The position numbers were made by a program, and so were the translations under genes. A stretch of 64,000 bases of DNA from Polyangia bacterium. GTDB lineage: Bacteria > Myxococcota_A > Polyangia > Fen-1088. This document shows positions 44,701-52,211 of this stretch, one piece after another. The notes below the pieces were generated by a model. That model was not told the origin of the DNA and searched no databases. It saw only the letters and a list, made by a program, of their open reading frames with translations. The number at the start of each line of letters is the position of its first letter. The first letter of the stretch is position 1. The DNA lies in contig DATATI010000021.1 of assembly GCA_036268875.1 (NCBI GenBank), forward strand, positions 1 to 64,000, read 5' to 3'.

Positions 44701-45483
44701 TTCGGCGACAAAGTGAAGAGCCCCGACGCCACCAGCCTCCCGGTGAAACTGGCGCTGGCCATCCTGAAGGATCGCCACGGCGTCATCGATCTCGATGTGC
44801 CCATCGCCGGGTCGCTGGACGATCCCGATTTCAAGATCGGGCGCGCGGTGCTGAAGGTGCTGGGCAACTTGATCGTCAAGGCGGTGACGGCGCCGTTCTC
44901 GCTGATCGCCTCGGCGTTCGGCGGCGGCGATCAACTGTCCAAGCTGGAGTTTGCCTCGGGCGCCGCCACGGTGAACCCCGGCGCGCAGGCCAAGGTGCGC
45001 ACCCTGGCCAAGGCGCTGCAAGAACGCCCCGGTCTGTCCTTCGAGATCGAGGGCGGCGCCGATCCGGCCCGCGACCGCGAAGAGCTCCGCCGCCGCCTGT
45101 TCGACCAGAAGCTGCGCGCCCAGCAAGTGCTGGAGGCGGCCCAGGCGGGCGACCCCACCCCGCCCGCCGCCGACGCGCCGCTGACCGCCACCCAACGTCC
45201 CCACCTTTTACAGCTGGCTTACAAAGCGGAGACCTTCCCCAAACCCCGCAATTTCCTGGGCCTCGAAAAAGATCTGCCACCCGCCGAGATGGAAAAGCTC
45301 ATCGCCACCCACATCGTGGTCGACGACGACGCCTTGCGGGCGCTGGCCCAGCAACGGGCCAACGCGGTGCTGGCGTCGCTGGCCAAGATCGCGCCGGAAG
45401 GCGCCACCCGGCTTTTCCTGGTCACCCCGCGCCTCGGTTCAAGCCCGGGCGCCGCCGTCGAGCTACGCCTGAAGAAGGACTGA
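41764..45483 (+). CDS. DUF748 / AsmA-like giant envelope protein
   Basis: A 1239-residue protein anchored by one N-terminal helix (IGTGGALALITVVGFFVVPP). The text after it (RHLAEKQLGELLGRRVSVARV) is the DUF748 start. Long beta-rich AsmA-like repeats are broken by Pro/Ala linkers (residues about 360-385, 590-615, 820-850). The C-terminal third holds the DUF748 core (LPVKLALAILKDRHGVIDLD, GSLDDPDFKIG), then an OmpA-like stretch. Proteins of this type bridge the periplasm and may carry lipids between membranes, a role shown for AsmA relatives and inferred here. GTG 41764 follows GGAG at 41757-41760. Alternatives are GTG 41770 and ATG 41788. Confidence 0.82.
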   Translation: MQVKFFASMGRRRWLRRLLIGTGGALALITVVGFFVVPPVARHLAEKQLGELLGRRVSVARVRFNPFALVLAVEGFQVFEPDGTTPFVAFDRLLVNVEWASVYRRAPVVKEVSLETLRVHVARLQATPHAWADTSSYNFSDILARLTGGPKSPPPEPNAAPARFSVNNIRIVDAAITFDDRPLHSQHAITGLHLGIPFVSTLPVFIDTYVEPGLRLAIDGTPLAFAGRTKPFKDSQETTVELRADRFDLTRYLPYVPVPLRFDVASALLDLALDVSFVRSRADAPSLTVKGRVALEKLALREKSSAPLASLDQLEILIGHADVTGQSFAIDKVALHGLTVHVRRGARGLLNLELLAPAPPPEKAAHAAARPAPNAPPPPSTIAASTPPRFTVAAVDVDGVIIHLRDETVHPPMELTVDQLTVAVRGLSNAPRARATVTASLRAAPGGRIKDEGTLTLEPLAANGTLTWEGIEPGRFAPYYHDQIAFDLAGGQVRLGTGYNFRAQAAGPELRLSNAFVEIAALSLRERGPKGATRLQDEFFRLHDLAVRDVDADLTKHTVTVGQIVSHDGRVRAARNAAGVVDLTTLLPAAPPAPPTSKQPPPARSAAPTPPAARWTIQLNRLALDGWSVRFDDHQVNPAAVTTLSPIKITVGNFSTAPGSRANLDVRLGLNKEGRVAITGSAGLDPVVANLKLDLRTIEILPLQPYFADQVNVTVTDGTVSVKADAKVELPAAPERGPAPDPRIAFAGDVDVANFAAIDGAKHEPFLSWRSFHIGSIDVTTVPMKIGVREIALTDFYSRLMIYPDAHFNLQDIMATPKGAAPSPAKPAPPTSTATAAAKNAASAPPPPVTIGQVSLQGGHVSFTDHLIRPNYSAELTELGGRFSGLSSDPNTRADVDLRGAVDHSGALSIAGTMNPLSQDLFVNVKVALKDFELPPASPYAAKYAGYGISKGKLGLSLDYHIADKKLDARNHITVDQFTFGDKVKSPDATSLPVKLALAILKDRHGVIDLDVPIAGSLDDPDFKIGRAVLKVLGNLIVKAVTAPFSLIASAFGGGDQLSKLEFASGAATVNPGAQAKVRTLAKALQERPGLSFEIEGGADPARDREELRRRLFDQKLRAQQVLEAAQAGDPTPPAADAPLTATQRPHLLQLAYKAETFPKPRNFLGLEKDLPPAEMEKLIATHIVVDDDALRALAQQRANAVLASLAKIAPEGATRLFLVTPRLGSSPGAAVELRLKKD

Positions 45484-45669
45484 CGCCCGTGCGGCCAGCC
45501 GCCGTCATTACCTTGTACAAAGGTTCGCCCCGCGAACGGGTGCGTCCGCTCTTGTGCGGGGGAAGGTGCGTCTTCGCGACGACCGCGCAAGGGGATCCTG
45601 TAAATTTCGTCGCCTGCACTTTCGCGTTCCGGCCGCGAAGTTAGGTTTGGGTCGGAGGACAAACAAGCC

Positions 45670-46734
45670 GTGCGAATCGCCCAAATCGCTCCTTTGTACG
45701 AAAGTGTTCCCCCGAAGCTGTACGGCGGCACCGAACGCGTGGTGTCCTATCTGACGGAAGAGCTGGTGGCACAAGGTCACGACGTGACTTTGTTTGCCAG
45801 CGGCGATTCCCGGACCAGCGCCGAGCTGGTTCCGCTTTGCGATCAGGCGCTGCGCCTGGGCAACAAGTGCCAGGACCAGCTGGCCCACCATCTGCGGATG
45901 GTCGAGGAGGTCTATCGCCGGGCCGATGACTTCGACCTCATGCACTTTCACATCGACTACCAGCACTTCCCGACGTCGGCCCGGACCACGTCGACGCGGG
46001 TGACGACGCTGCACGGGCGCCTGGATATTCCCGATCTGCAGCCGCTCTATCGAACGTTTGACGACGAGCCGGTGGTGTCGATCTCCGACGATCAGCGCAC
46101 GTCGCTGCCGTCGGCCAACTGGGTCGGCACCGTGCACCACGGACTGCCCGCCGAGCTGTTGTCATTGCAGCCGCGGCCGGGAAAGTATCTGGCGTTTTTG
46201 GGCCGCATCTCGCCGGAGAAGCGCCCCGACCGCGCCATCGAGGTGGCGCGGCGAACCGGTATCCCGCTCAAGATCGCGGCCAAGATCGACAGCGTCGATC
46301 GGGTCTATTACGAGAATGTGATCAAGCCCCTGATGGATCCGGGCATCGTCGAGTTCGTGGGCGAGATAAACGATCGGGAAAAGAACATTTTCCTGGGCGA
46401 TGCCCTGGCGCTGATGTTCCTGATCGACTGGTCAGAGCCATTCGGCCTGGTGATGATCGAATCGATCGCCTGCGGCACGCCGGTCGTGGCCTGCCCGCGC
46501 GGCTCGGTGCCGGAGGTGATCGAGGACGGCGTCACCGGTGCGCTGGTTGACGATTGCGACGCCGCGGTCGAGGCAATGGATCGGGTGCTGGCCCTGGACC
46601 GTGCCGTCTGCCGGCGGCGTTTTGAAGAGCGCTTCCTGGTGTCGCGAATGGCGGTCGATTACGTGCAGCTTTACCATCGCCTGGCGCGCAGCCGAAAGGT
46701 AGCCGTCGCGGGCCACGGATCGCTTGCGTGCTGA
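45670..46734 (+). CDS. Family 4 glycosyltransferase
   Basis: A 354-residue GT-B fold enzyme that transfers a sugar from a nucleotide donor. The N-terminal loop PPKLYGGTERVVSYLTEEL and the donor-side motif EPFGLVMIESIACGTPVVA (E-x7-E) are diagnostic for GT4. GRISPEKRPDRAIEVARRTG is the inter-domain strand. The start is GTG 45670, after GGAGG at 45655-45659. The stop overlaps a possible GTG start of the debranching enzyme gene (46728), so the two are probably coupled. The acceptor is not known; involvement in alpha-glucan or envelope glycan is inferred from the neighbour. Confidence 0.9.
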   Translation: MRIAQIAPLYESVPPKLYGGTERVVSYLTEELVAQGHDVTLFASGDSRTSAELVPLCDQALRLGNKCQDQLAHHLRMVEEVYRRADDFDLMHFHIDYQHFPTSARTTSTRVTTLHGRLDIPDLQPLYRTFDDEPVVSISDDQRTSLPSANWVGTVHHGLPAELLSLQPRPGKYLAFLGRISPEKRPDRAIEVARRTGIPLKIAAKIDSVDRVYYENVIKPLMDPGIVEFVGEINDREKNIFLGDALALMFLIDWSEPFGLVMIESIACGTPVVACPRGSVPEVIEDGVTGALVDDCDAAVEAMDRVLALDRAVCRRRFEERFLVSRMAVDYVQLYHRLARSRKVAVAGHGSLAC

Positions 46735-46751
46735 AACGGGAGGCACTGCCC

Positions 46752-48932
46752 ATGGACGAAGACGTCATTGAAATCGCCGGGCAGTTTTACATCCGCGCCA
46801 CCAGTGGCCGCTCTGATGAACGGACGCGCGTGCTCAAGCACGACGACACCTTCGGCGTCTTCGATCGCTTCGGCGACGTGCGGCCGATCGCCTCCAGCGA
46901 GCAGGGGCTGTTTCATCGCGGCACACGCCATCTGTCCCGGCTGGAGCTTCGGCTGGGGCGAGACCGTTCGCGCGCGCTGCTGCTGAGCTCGACGGTCAGC
47001 GACGCCAACGAAGCGCTGACGGCGGATCTGACCAACCCGGACATCACGGGACCGGACCAGCAGATCCTGCTGCGGCGCGGGATACTGCACATCCTGCGCA
47101 TGCGCTTTCTCTGGAAGGGCGTCTGTTACGAACGCCTGCGCGTCGCCAACCATGGCTTGAGCGGCGTGCCGGTGAGCCTGGAGCTGCTGTTCGATGCTGA
47201 CTTTGTCGACATCTTCGAGGTGCGCGGCCAGGCTCGTCCCCGACGCGGGCAGATGTTGCCCCCCGCGGTCGACGGCGATCGCTGCGTGCTGGCGTACGAA
47301 GGGCTGGATCACGTGGTGCGCCGGACGGCGCTGCGTTTTTCCCCCCTGCCCGACCGGCTGGAGCCCGGGCGCGCGCAGTTCGACCTGACCGTCGAACCGC
47401 AGCGCGCCGCCACCATAGAGATGGTGATCGGGTGCGAGGAGGAAGGCGGCCCGCGCTTCGCCCTTTTTCCCCCCGACGATGCCCTGGCGCAAAGCACGCA
47501 AGCGTTGCGGGCCCAACGCGGCCATCAGGTCCAGGTGGAGGGTCGCAACGAACAGCTGGCCAGCTGGATTCGTCGTTCGGTGGCCGACCTGCACATGATG
47601 ACCAGCACCACGCCGCACGGTCCTTATCCGTACGCCGGCGTTCCCTGGTTCAGCACCGCCTTCGGCCGCGACGGGATCATCACCGCCTTTCAGACGCTGT
47701 GGTGGGACGCCAGCCTGGCGCGCGGGGTGCTGGCGTTTCTGGCGGCGAATCAAGCCAAAGACGACAACCCGCAGCAGGAAGCCGAACCGGGCAAGATCCT
47801 GCACGAGACGCGCACCGGCGAGATGGCGGCGCTAGGCGAGGTGCCGTTCGGTTGCTACTACGGCAGCGTCGATTCGACGCCGCTTTTCGTGATGTTGGCC
47901 GGCGCTTACCTGGAACGGACCGGCGACGTCGCCTTCGCCCGCACGCTGTGGCCGCACGTCGAGCGGGCGCTGGGGTGGATGGATCGCTATGGCGATCGCG
48001 ACGGCGACGGTTTCATCGAATACGCCCAGCGCGGCGAGAAGGGGTTGGTGCAACAAGGGTGGAAGGACTCGCACGATTCGGTCTTTCACGCCGACGGCAC
48101 GCTGGCCGAGCCGCCCATCGCCCTGTGCGAGGTGCAGGGCTATGCCTACGGCGCCCGGCTGGCTGCCGCCGAACTGGCGGCGGCGCTGGGCAAGCACGCC
48201 GAGGCCGACAAGCTGCGGGCGCGCGCCGCGCGGCTGCGCGATGCCTTCGCGGCGGCGTTCTGGTGCGACGACCTGCAAACCTTCGCGCTGGCGCTGGACG
48301 GACACAAACGTCCCTGTCGCGTGCGCTCGTCGAACGCCGGGCAGTGCCTGTGGTCCGGCATCGCCACCGACGAACACGCGCGCGCCGTGGCGGCCACCCT
48401 GCTGCACCCGTCGGGCTCGTCGGGATGGGGCATTCGCACCCTGGCGGCGACGGAGGCGCGCTATAACCCGATCTCGTATCACAACGGATCGATCTGGCCG
48501 CACGACAACGCCCTCATCGCGGCTGGCTTCAGCCGCTATGGCTTGATGGCCGAGGCGCTGCACCCGTTCTCGGCGCTACTGGCGGCCAGCGCGTTCCTGG
48601 ATCTGCAGCGCTTGCCCGAACTTTATTGCGGCTTTGAACGCCGGGCGGGCGAAGGCCCGACGCTGTATCCGGTGGCGTGCTTGCCGCAAGCCTGGGCGGC
48701 CGGTTCGCTGTTCATGTTCCTGCAGGCGCTGCTGGGCATGCGCGTCCGGGCGGCCGCGCGGGAGGTGCGTTTCGAAAATCCGGTGCTACCGGAAGGCATC
48801 GACGAGCTGCGCCTGCGCAACTTGATGGTCGGCGACGGCAGCATCGATCTGCTTTTGGAGCGGCACCCCCACGACGTCGGCCTGACGGTGCTGCAGCGGC
48901 AAGGTAAGGTCTCGGCCGTCGTCGCCCTGTGA
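46752..48932 (+). CDS. Amylo-alpha-1,6-glucosidase-type glycogen debranching protein
   Basis: A 726-residue protein with an N-terminal GDE_N_bis-like beta domain (about residues 20-220: VLKHDDTFGVFDRFGDV, GLFHRGTRHLSRLEL) and a C-terminal (alpha/alpha)6 barrel of the GH63/MGH1 clan: WFSTAFGRDGIITAFQTLWW, GEVPFGCYYGSVDSTPLFV, YNPISYHNGSIWPHDNALIA. It should release alpha-1,6-linked glucose or act on short glucans. ATG 46752 was preferred because GGGAGG lies 8 bases before it; GTG 46728 is the longer alternative overlapping the glycosyltransferase. No signal peptide, so cytoplasmic. Confidence 0.88.
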   Translation: MDEDVIEIAGQFYIRATSGRSDERTRVLKHDDTFGVFDRFGDVRPIASSEQGLFHRGTRHLSRLELRLGRDRSRALLLSSTVSDANEALTADLTNPDITGPDQQILLRRGILHILRMRFLWKGVCYERLRVANHGLSGVPVSLELLFDADFVDIFEVRGQARPRRGQMLPPAVDGDRCVLAYEGLDHVVRRTALRFSPLPDRLEPGRAQFDLTVEPQRAATIEMVIGCEEEGGPRFALFPPDDALAQSTQALRAQRGHQVQVEGRNEQLASWIRRSVADLHMMTSTTPHGPYPYAGVPWFSTAFGRDGIITAFQTLWWDASLARGVLAFLAANQAKDDNPQQEAEPGKILHETRTGEMAALGEVPFGCYYGSVDSTPLFVMLAGAYLERTGDVAFARTLWPHVERALGWMDRYGDRDGDGFIEYAQRGEKGLVQQGWKDSHDSVFHADGTLAEPPIALCEVQGYAYGARLAAAELAAALGKHAEADKLRARAARLRDAFAAAFWCDDLQTFALALDGHKRPCRVRSSNAGQCLWSGIATDEHARAVAATLLHPSGSSGWGIRTLAATEARYNPISYHNGSIWPHDNALIAAGFSRYGLMAEALHPFSALLAASAFLDLQRLPELYCGFERRAGEGPTLYPVACLPQAWAAGSLFMFLQALLGMRVRAAAREVRFENPVLPEGIDELRLRNLMVGDGSIDLLLERHPHDVGLTVLQRQGKVSAVVAL

Positions 48933-48948
48933 CTCCGTCTCGCTACTG

Positions 48949-48965
48949 ATAGGGTCAGGCCCTAT
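48949..48965. repeat. Short hairpin after the debranching gene
   Basis: ATAGGG and CCCTAT are perfect 6-base arms around TCAGG, 17 bases after the stop codon at 48932. No T run follows, so it is at best a weak terminator or an RNA 3'-end stabiliser. The remaining 200 bases to 49173 hold nothing I can identify. Confidence 0.3.
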
Positions 48966-49173
48966 GGCCAAGCGAGCCGCTGGAGCCACTGGCGGTACAG
49001 CCGCGTAACAACGATCGGCAAAGGTTACGGCAGCGCAACGATTCCCTCGTCGCAGCCGTGGGAGGGTCGCTTCGGGCGGGCAAACCGACAGACCGCCGAC
49101 GGCACGAAGGATGCTGTGACTGCCCAACATGCTTTGGTCGGCTCTCACTGCGCGGCTGTCGGACGGTCATTGT

Positions 49174-49761
49174 TTATCGGGGCTCCTCCGGAGAAGGGCA
49201 TTGGCCCCACAGCAGCGTCAATGCATCGCGATCCTCGAGCGTCGGCGGTGTATCCAGGTTCCCGGGGTTCATCACCGACGGGCGCTGGTCGGGAGCCACA
49301 TGGACAAGCCCGAAGGCGTGGCCCACTTCATGAGCGATGGTGATGGCGTCCGGCCGACCTCGCAGGTCGGTGTTGACGAGGACCTCGCCGCTGACCGGAT
49401 CGTAGTAGCCGTGCGAGGGCGCGGCGGCCGGCTGAAAGCGGACAGGCAGCGTCAGGGCCGATGCGGGCACCGAAGCGGAGCTCGCCAGCGACGAAAGCCG
49501 GGTGTGGCCGATCTGGTTCCACATCGCGCTGGCGCTCTGGACGGCCGCCGCCTGATCGATCGTGGCGCTGGCGCCGACGGCCAAGACCACTGGTTGGCAC
49601 GGATCGAAGCGGATGGCGTCGCTGGGCGGTGGGGAGGCGGCGCAACTGGCAGCCAGGGCGAGCAACGTGAGCAGGAGCAGGCTTGAACAACGAGCCACGG
49701 GAACGACGAACTTTAAGCGAAATCGAACCGAGATGACGGGAAATCGTGGTTTTCCCGCCAA
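49174..49761 (-). CDS. Matrixin-like zinc metalloprotease lipoprotein
   Basis: A 195-residue secreted protease. The zinc site HEVGHAFGLVH matches the metzincin pattern HExxHxxGxxH, and VMNPG provides the Met-turn. The signal segment CSSLLLLTLLALAASC ends in a lipobox, so the enzyme is a lipoprotein on a membrane. The domain is short for a matrixin, but the catalytic core is complete. The frame opens at TTG 49761; GTG 49698 is a plausible later start and would leave a 95-base divergent region with the barrel gene. Target proteins are unknown. Confidence 0.82.
   Translation of the reverse strand: MAGKPRFPVISVRFRLKFVVPVARCSSLLLLTLLALAASCAASPPPSDAIRFDPCQPVVLAVGASATIDQAAAVQSASAMWNQIGHTRLSSLASSASVPASALTLPVRFQPAAAPSHGYYDPVSGEVLVNTDLRGRPDAITIAHEVGHAFGLVHVAPDQRPSVMNPGNLDTPPTLEDRDALTLLWGQCPSPEEPR
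49737..49757. promoter_or_regulatory. Inverted repeat between protease and barrel genes
   Basis: CGGGAAA (49737-49743) and TTTCCCG (49751-49757) are perfect 7-base complements around a 7-base spacer. The dyad lies 37 bases before the barrel gene ATG and overlaps the extreme 5' end of the longest protease frame, so it could control both. Confidence 0.3.
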
Positions 49762-49793
49762 TGAGAATTGGTTGGGGTTGGAAGGAGGACACC

Positions 49794-50597
49794 ATGAAAC
49801 GAACGAGAATGATGACGTTGACGGCGAGCGGGTGCATCTTGGGGTGGGCCGCGATGGCGCGAGCCGCGGAGCCCACGCAGCCGCCGCCGCAGGAATCGCC
49901 GACGGCCGGGGTCGCAGCCGAGACCGATGTCGATGAGGCTCCGCCGGCGGTCACGCCGGCGCCCGCACCCGCGCCGCCCGCGCCGGTCATGGAGCCGATC
50001 ACGCCGGTGCAGCCGATGCCGGCGCAGCTACCGGTCACCGCTCCGCCTCGGGACGTGGACACCAGCGCGATGTACGGGCTGCCCGTCGGGGGTGCCATTC
50101 TGGTGGGCGGCGGCTACGAGGACTTCACCAACAGCAATCTGCGGAGCATGACCGCCGCCGGCGGCACGTGGACCGCCCGGGCCATCGTCGGCACGCGCGA
50201 GTTCGTCGGTCTCGAAGCGGCGTACGTCGGGTCCTCGCACAGCATCAACACGCTCGGCGTGGGCAGCAACGCGAACCTCATTTCAAACGGGATCGAGGGG
50301 GCCTTGCGTCTCAACGTCCCGGTCATCAACGGTCTGTCACTGTTCGAGCCGTTTGGATTCGTCGGGCTCGGATGGCAGCACTATTCGATCAACAATGGCA
50401 GCGCCACGTCTGACATCGCCGGCAACGACGACATCATGACCTTGCCGTTCGGCGGTGGTCTGGAGTTCGCCTACCGCATGTTCATGGCCGACGCGCGCTT
50501 CACCTACCGCGAGACCTATTACAACGATCTCCTGCGCACCAGCGGCGGAAGGCTGAACAACTGGGGCGTCGGCGGTCAGGTCGGCATGGCGTTCTAA
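49794..50597 (+). CDS. Outer-membrane beta-barrel protein, copy 1
   Basis: A 267-residue protein with a very strong ribosome site (GAAGGAGG) before ATG 49794. A signal peptide ends at AMARAAEP. An Ala/Pro-rich spacer (about residues 25-85) leads into a small barrel of about 170 residues: GGAILVGGGYEDFTNSNLRS, EFVGLEAAYVGSSHSINTLG, FEPFGFVGLGWQHYSI, FRETYY-like strands and a terminal Phe (GVGGQVGMAF). The OMP at 62265-63038 is a clear paralogue over the whole barrel. Function unknown. Confidence 0.85.
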   Translation: MKRTRMMTLTASGCILGWAAMARAAEPTQPPPQESPTAGVAAETDVDEAPPAVTPAPAPAPPAPVMEPITPVQPMPAQLPVTAPPRDVDTSAMYGLPVGGAILVGGGYEDFTNSNLRSMTAAGGTWTARAIVGTREFVGLEAAYVGSSHSINTLGVGSNANLISNGIEGALRLNVPVINGLSLFEPFGFVGLGWQHYSINNGSATSDIAGNDDIMTLPFGGGLEFAYRMFMADARFTYRETYYNDLLRTSGGRLNNWGVGGQVGMAF

Positions 50598-50626
50598 CGG
50601 CGAGAGAGACGACGACTCGGCCCGAC

Positions 50627-50655
50627 TTGAACCACGCGATCGGCTGCTTTAAAAT
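50627..50655 (+). promoter_or_regulatory. Sigma-70 type promoter of the GH144 gene
   Basis: TTGAAC (50627-50632), a 17-base spacer and TAAAAT (50650-50655) form a near-consensus promoter. The expected start site (about 50662) coincides with the GTG at 50661, so the mRNA would be leaderless or almost so. Confidence 0.6.
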
Positions 50656-50660
50656 TTTGC

Positions 50661-52211
50661 GTGGCGCACAGTCGGACCGGTCGTAAGGCAGCCGGCAGAT
50701 CAATCCTGGTCGTGTGGCTCGCTGTCCTCGCCGTCTCGAACGTCACCTGGATCGGGACGGTGGGCGCCAGCCCCGTCGCCTACGAAATCACGCCAAAGCA
50801 ACGGGAATTCCTGGAGCGTCTGCAGCGTGACACGTTCGCTTTCTTCTGGGACGAATCGGCCGGCGGGAATGGGCTCATGCCTGATCGATCGCCCAATCCT
50901 GACCTCTCGAGCGTCGCGGCGGTCGGCTTTGCCCTGACTTGCTATCCCATCGGCGTGGAGAAGGGTTGGGTTACCCGCCGCCAGGCGGCGGAGCGAACGC
51001 TGTCGACCTTGCGGTTTCTGTGGCGTGGACGGCAGGGCCCTGAAGCCCAGGGGATCATGGGCTACAAAGGTTTTTTCTACCATTTCCTCGACGCTCGAAC
51101 GGGACATCGCGCGGTCGAGTCCGAGCTGTCGACGATCGATACAGCCCTGCTGATGGCCGGGGTGCTGGCGTCTCAGGCCTTCTTCGACCGGCCCGAGGAG
51201 TCCGAGCGCGCCATTCGCACGGTCGCCGATCAGTTGTATCGCCGGGTCGACTGGGCGTGGGCGAAGTCGCCCAAGCATCCCCCGCTGGTGAGCATGGGCT
51301 GGACTCCGGAACAGGGGTTCGTGCCGTTCGACTGGCAGGGCTACAACGAAGCCATGATCCTTTACTTGCTGGCCCTCGGTTCACCAACCCACGCCATCGA
51401 CCCGAGCGCGTGGGAAGCCTGGACCTCGACCTACCGCTGGGACGCCTCCGACGGTTTTCCGCGTGTGGCCTTCGATCCGCTCTTCGGGCATCAGTACACC
51501 CACGTCTGGGTCGATTTCCGCGGCATCCAGGATCCGTACATGCGGTCGAGAGGGATCGATTATTTCGTGAACTCGACGCGGGCGACCTACGCCAACCGGG
51601 CCTACTGCATCGCCAATCCAGCCAAGTGGGTTGGTTACGACGAATTCGTGTGGGGACTGACCGCATCGGACGGGCCATTGAAGATCGTGGTCGGCGGCCA
51701 ACCGGCCCACGACCCGAGTCGGTTCCACGCGTACTGGGCGCGAGGCGCGGGGCCCGACGGGCGCGATGACGGGACCATCGCCGTCACGGCCGCCGGGGGA
51801 TCTGTGCCCTTCGCGCCGGAGCTGGCCATTCCAACTCTGTTGCAGCTTTATACGCGCTTCGGCGATCGCCTGTACGGAAAGTACGGCTTCAAGGACGCGT
51901 TCAATCTTTCCTACGGCGAGGCCCCTTCCGACAAGGCCGGGTGGTTCGATGATCAGTACGTGGCGATCGACCAAGGGCCCATTGTCCTGATGATCGAAAA
52001 CTTTCTCAGCGGTCGCATCTGGAGTCTCACCAAGAGCAACGCCTACTTCCGGGCGGGCCTGATCCGGGCGGGCTTCACCGGCGGCTGGCTCGACGGACCG
52101 GCACCCGCTCCGATACCGCTCCCGACAGCGATACCCCTACCGATGCCGAAGCCATCCGAGAACTCCGCTGACAGCCCACCCGGCGCGTTGGTCACGGCTA
52201 CGGTTCGATAG
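50661..52211 (+). CDS. Secreted GH144-type glucanase (endo-beta-1,2-glucanase-like)
   Basis: A 516-residue protein with a signal peptide (RSILVVWLAVLAVSNVTWIG). The body matches the glucoamylase-like/GH144 family: LQRDTFAFFWDESAGGNGLM, PDRSPNPDLSSVAAVGFALT, GYKGFFYHFLDARTGHR, WQGYNEAMILYLLALGSP, GHQYTHVWVDFRGIQDP and DQGPIVLMIENFLSGRIW. Characterised GH144 members cut beta-1,2-glucan. GTG 50661 keeps a basic n-region before the signal helix; no Shine-Dalgarno site exists because the promoter abuts the start. It overlaps the GH3 gene tail-to-tail by 14 bases. OpgG and OpgH, which make beta-1,2-linked periplasmic glucan, lie 2.4 kb away. Confidence 0.88.
   Translation: MAHSRTGRKAAGRSILVVWLAVLAVSNVTWIGTVGASPVAYEITPKQREFLERLQRDTFAFFWDESAGGNGLMPDRSPNPDLSSVAAVGFALTCYPIGVEKGWVTRRQAAERTLSTLRFLWRGRQGPEAQGIMGYKGFFYHFLDARTGHRAVESELSTIDTALLMAGVLASQAFFDRPEESERAIRTVADQLYRRVDWAWAKSPKHPPLVSMGWTPEQGFVPFDWQGYNEAMILYLLALGSPTHAIDPSAWEAWTSTYRWDASDGFPRVAFDPLFGHQYTHVWVDFRGIQDPYMRSRGIDYFVNSTRATYANRAYCIANPAKWVGYDEFVWGLTASDGPLKIVVGGQPAHDPSRFHAYWARGAGPDGRDDGTIAVTAAGGSVPFAPELAIPTLLQLYTRFGDRLYGKYGFKDAFNLSYGEAPSDKAGWFDDQYVAIDQGPIVLMIENFLSGRIWSLTKSNAYFRAGLIRAGFTGGWLDGPAPAPIPLPTAIPLPMPKPSENSADSPPGALVTATVR

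Noticed and set aside
48966..49173. Possible small RNA or tRNA in the gap after the debranching gene
   Set aside because: No cloverleaf, no conserved T-loop sequence and no promoter-terminator pair could be found by eye.
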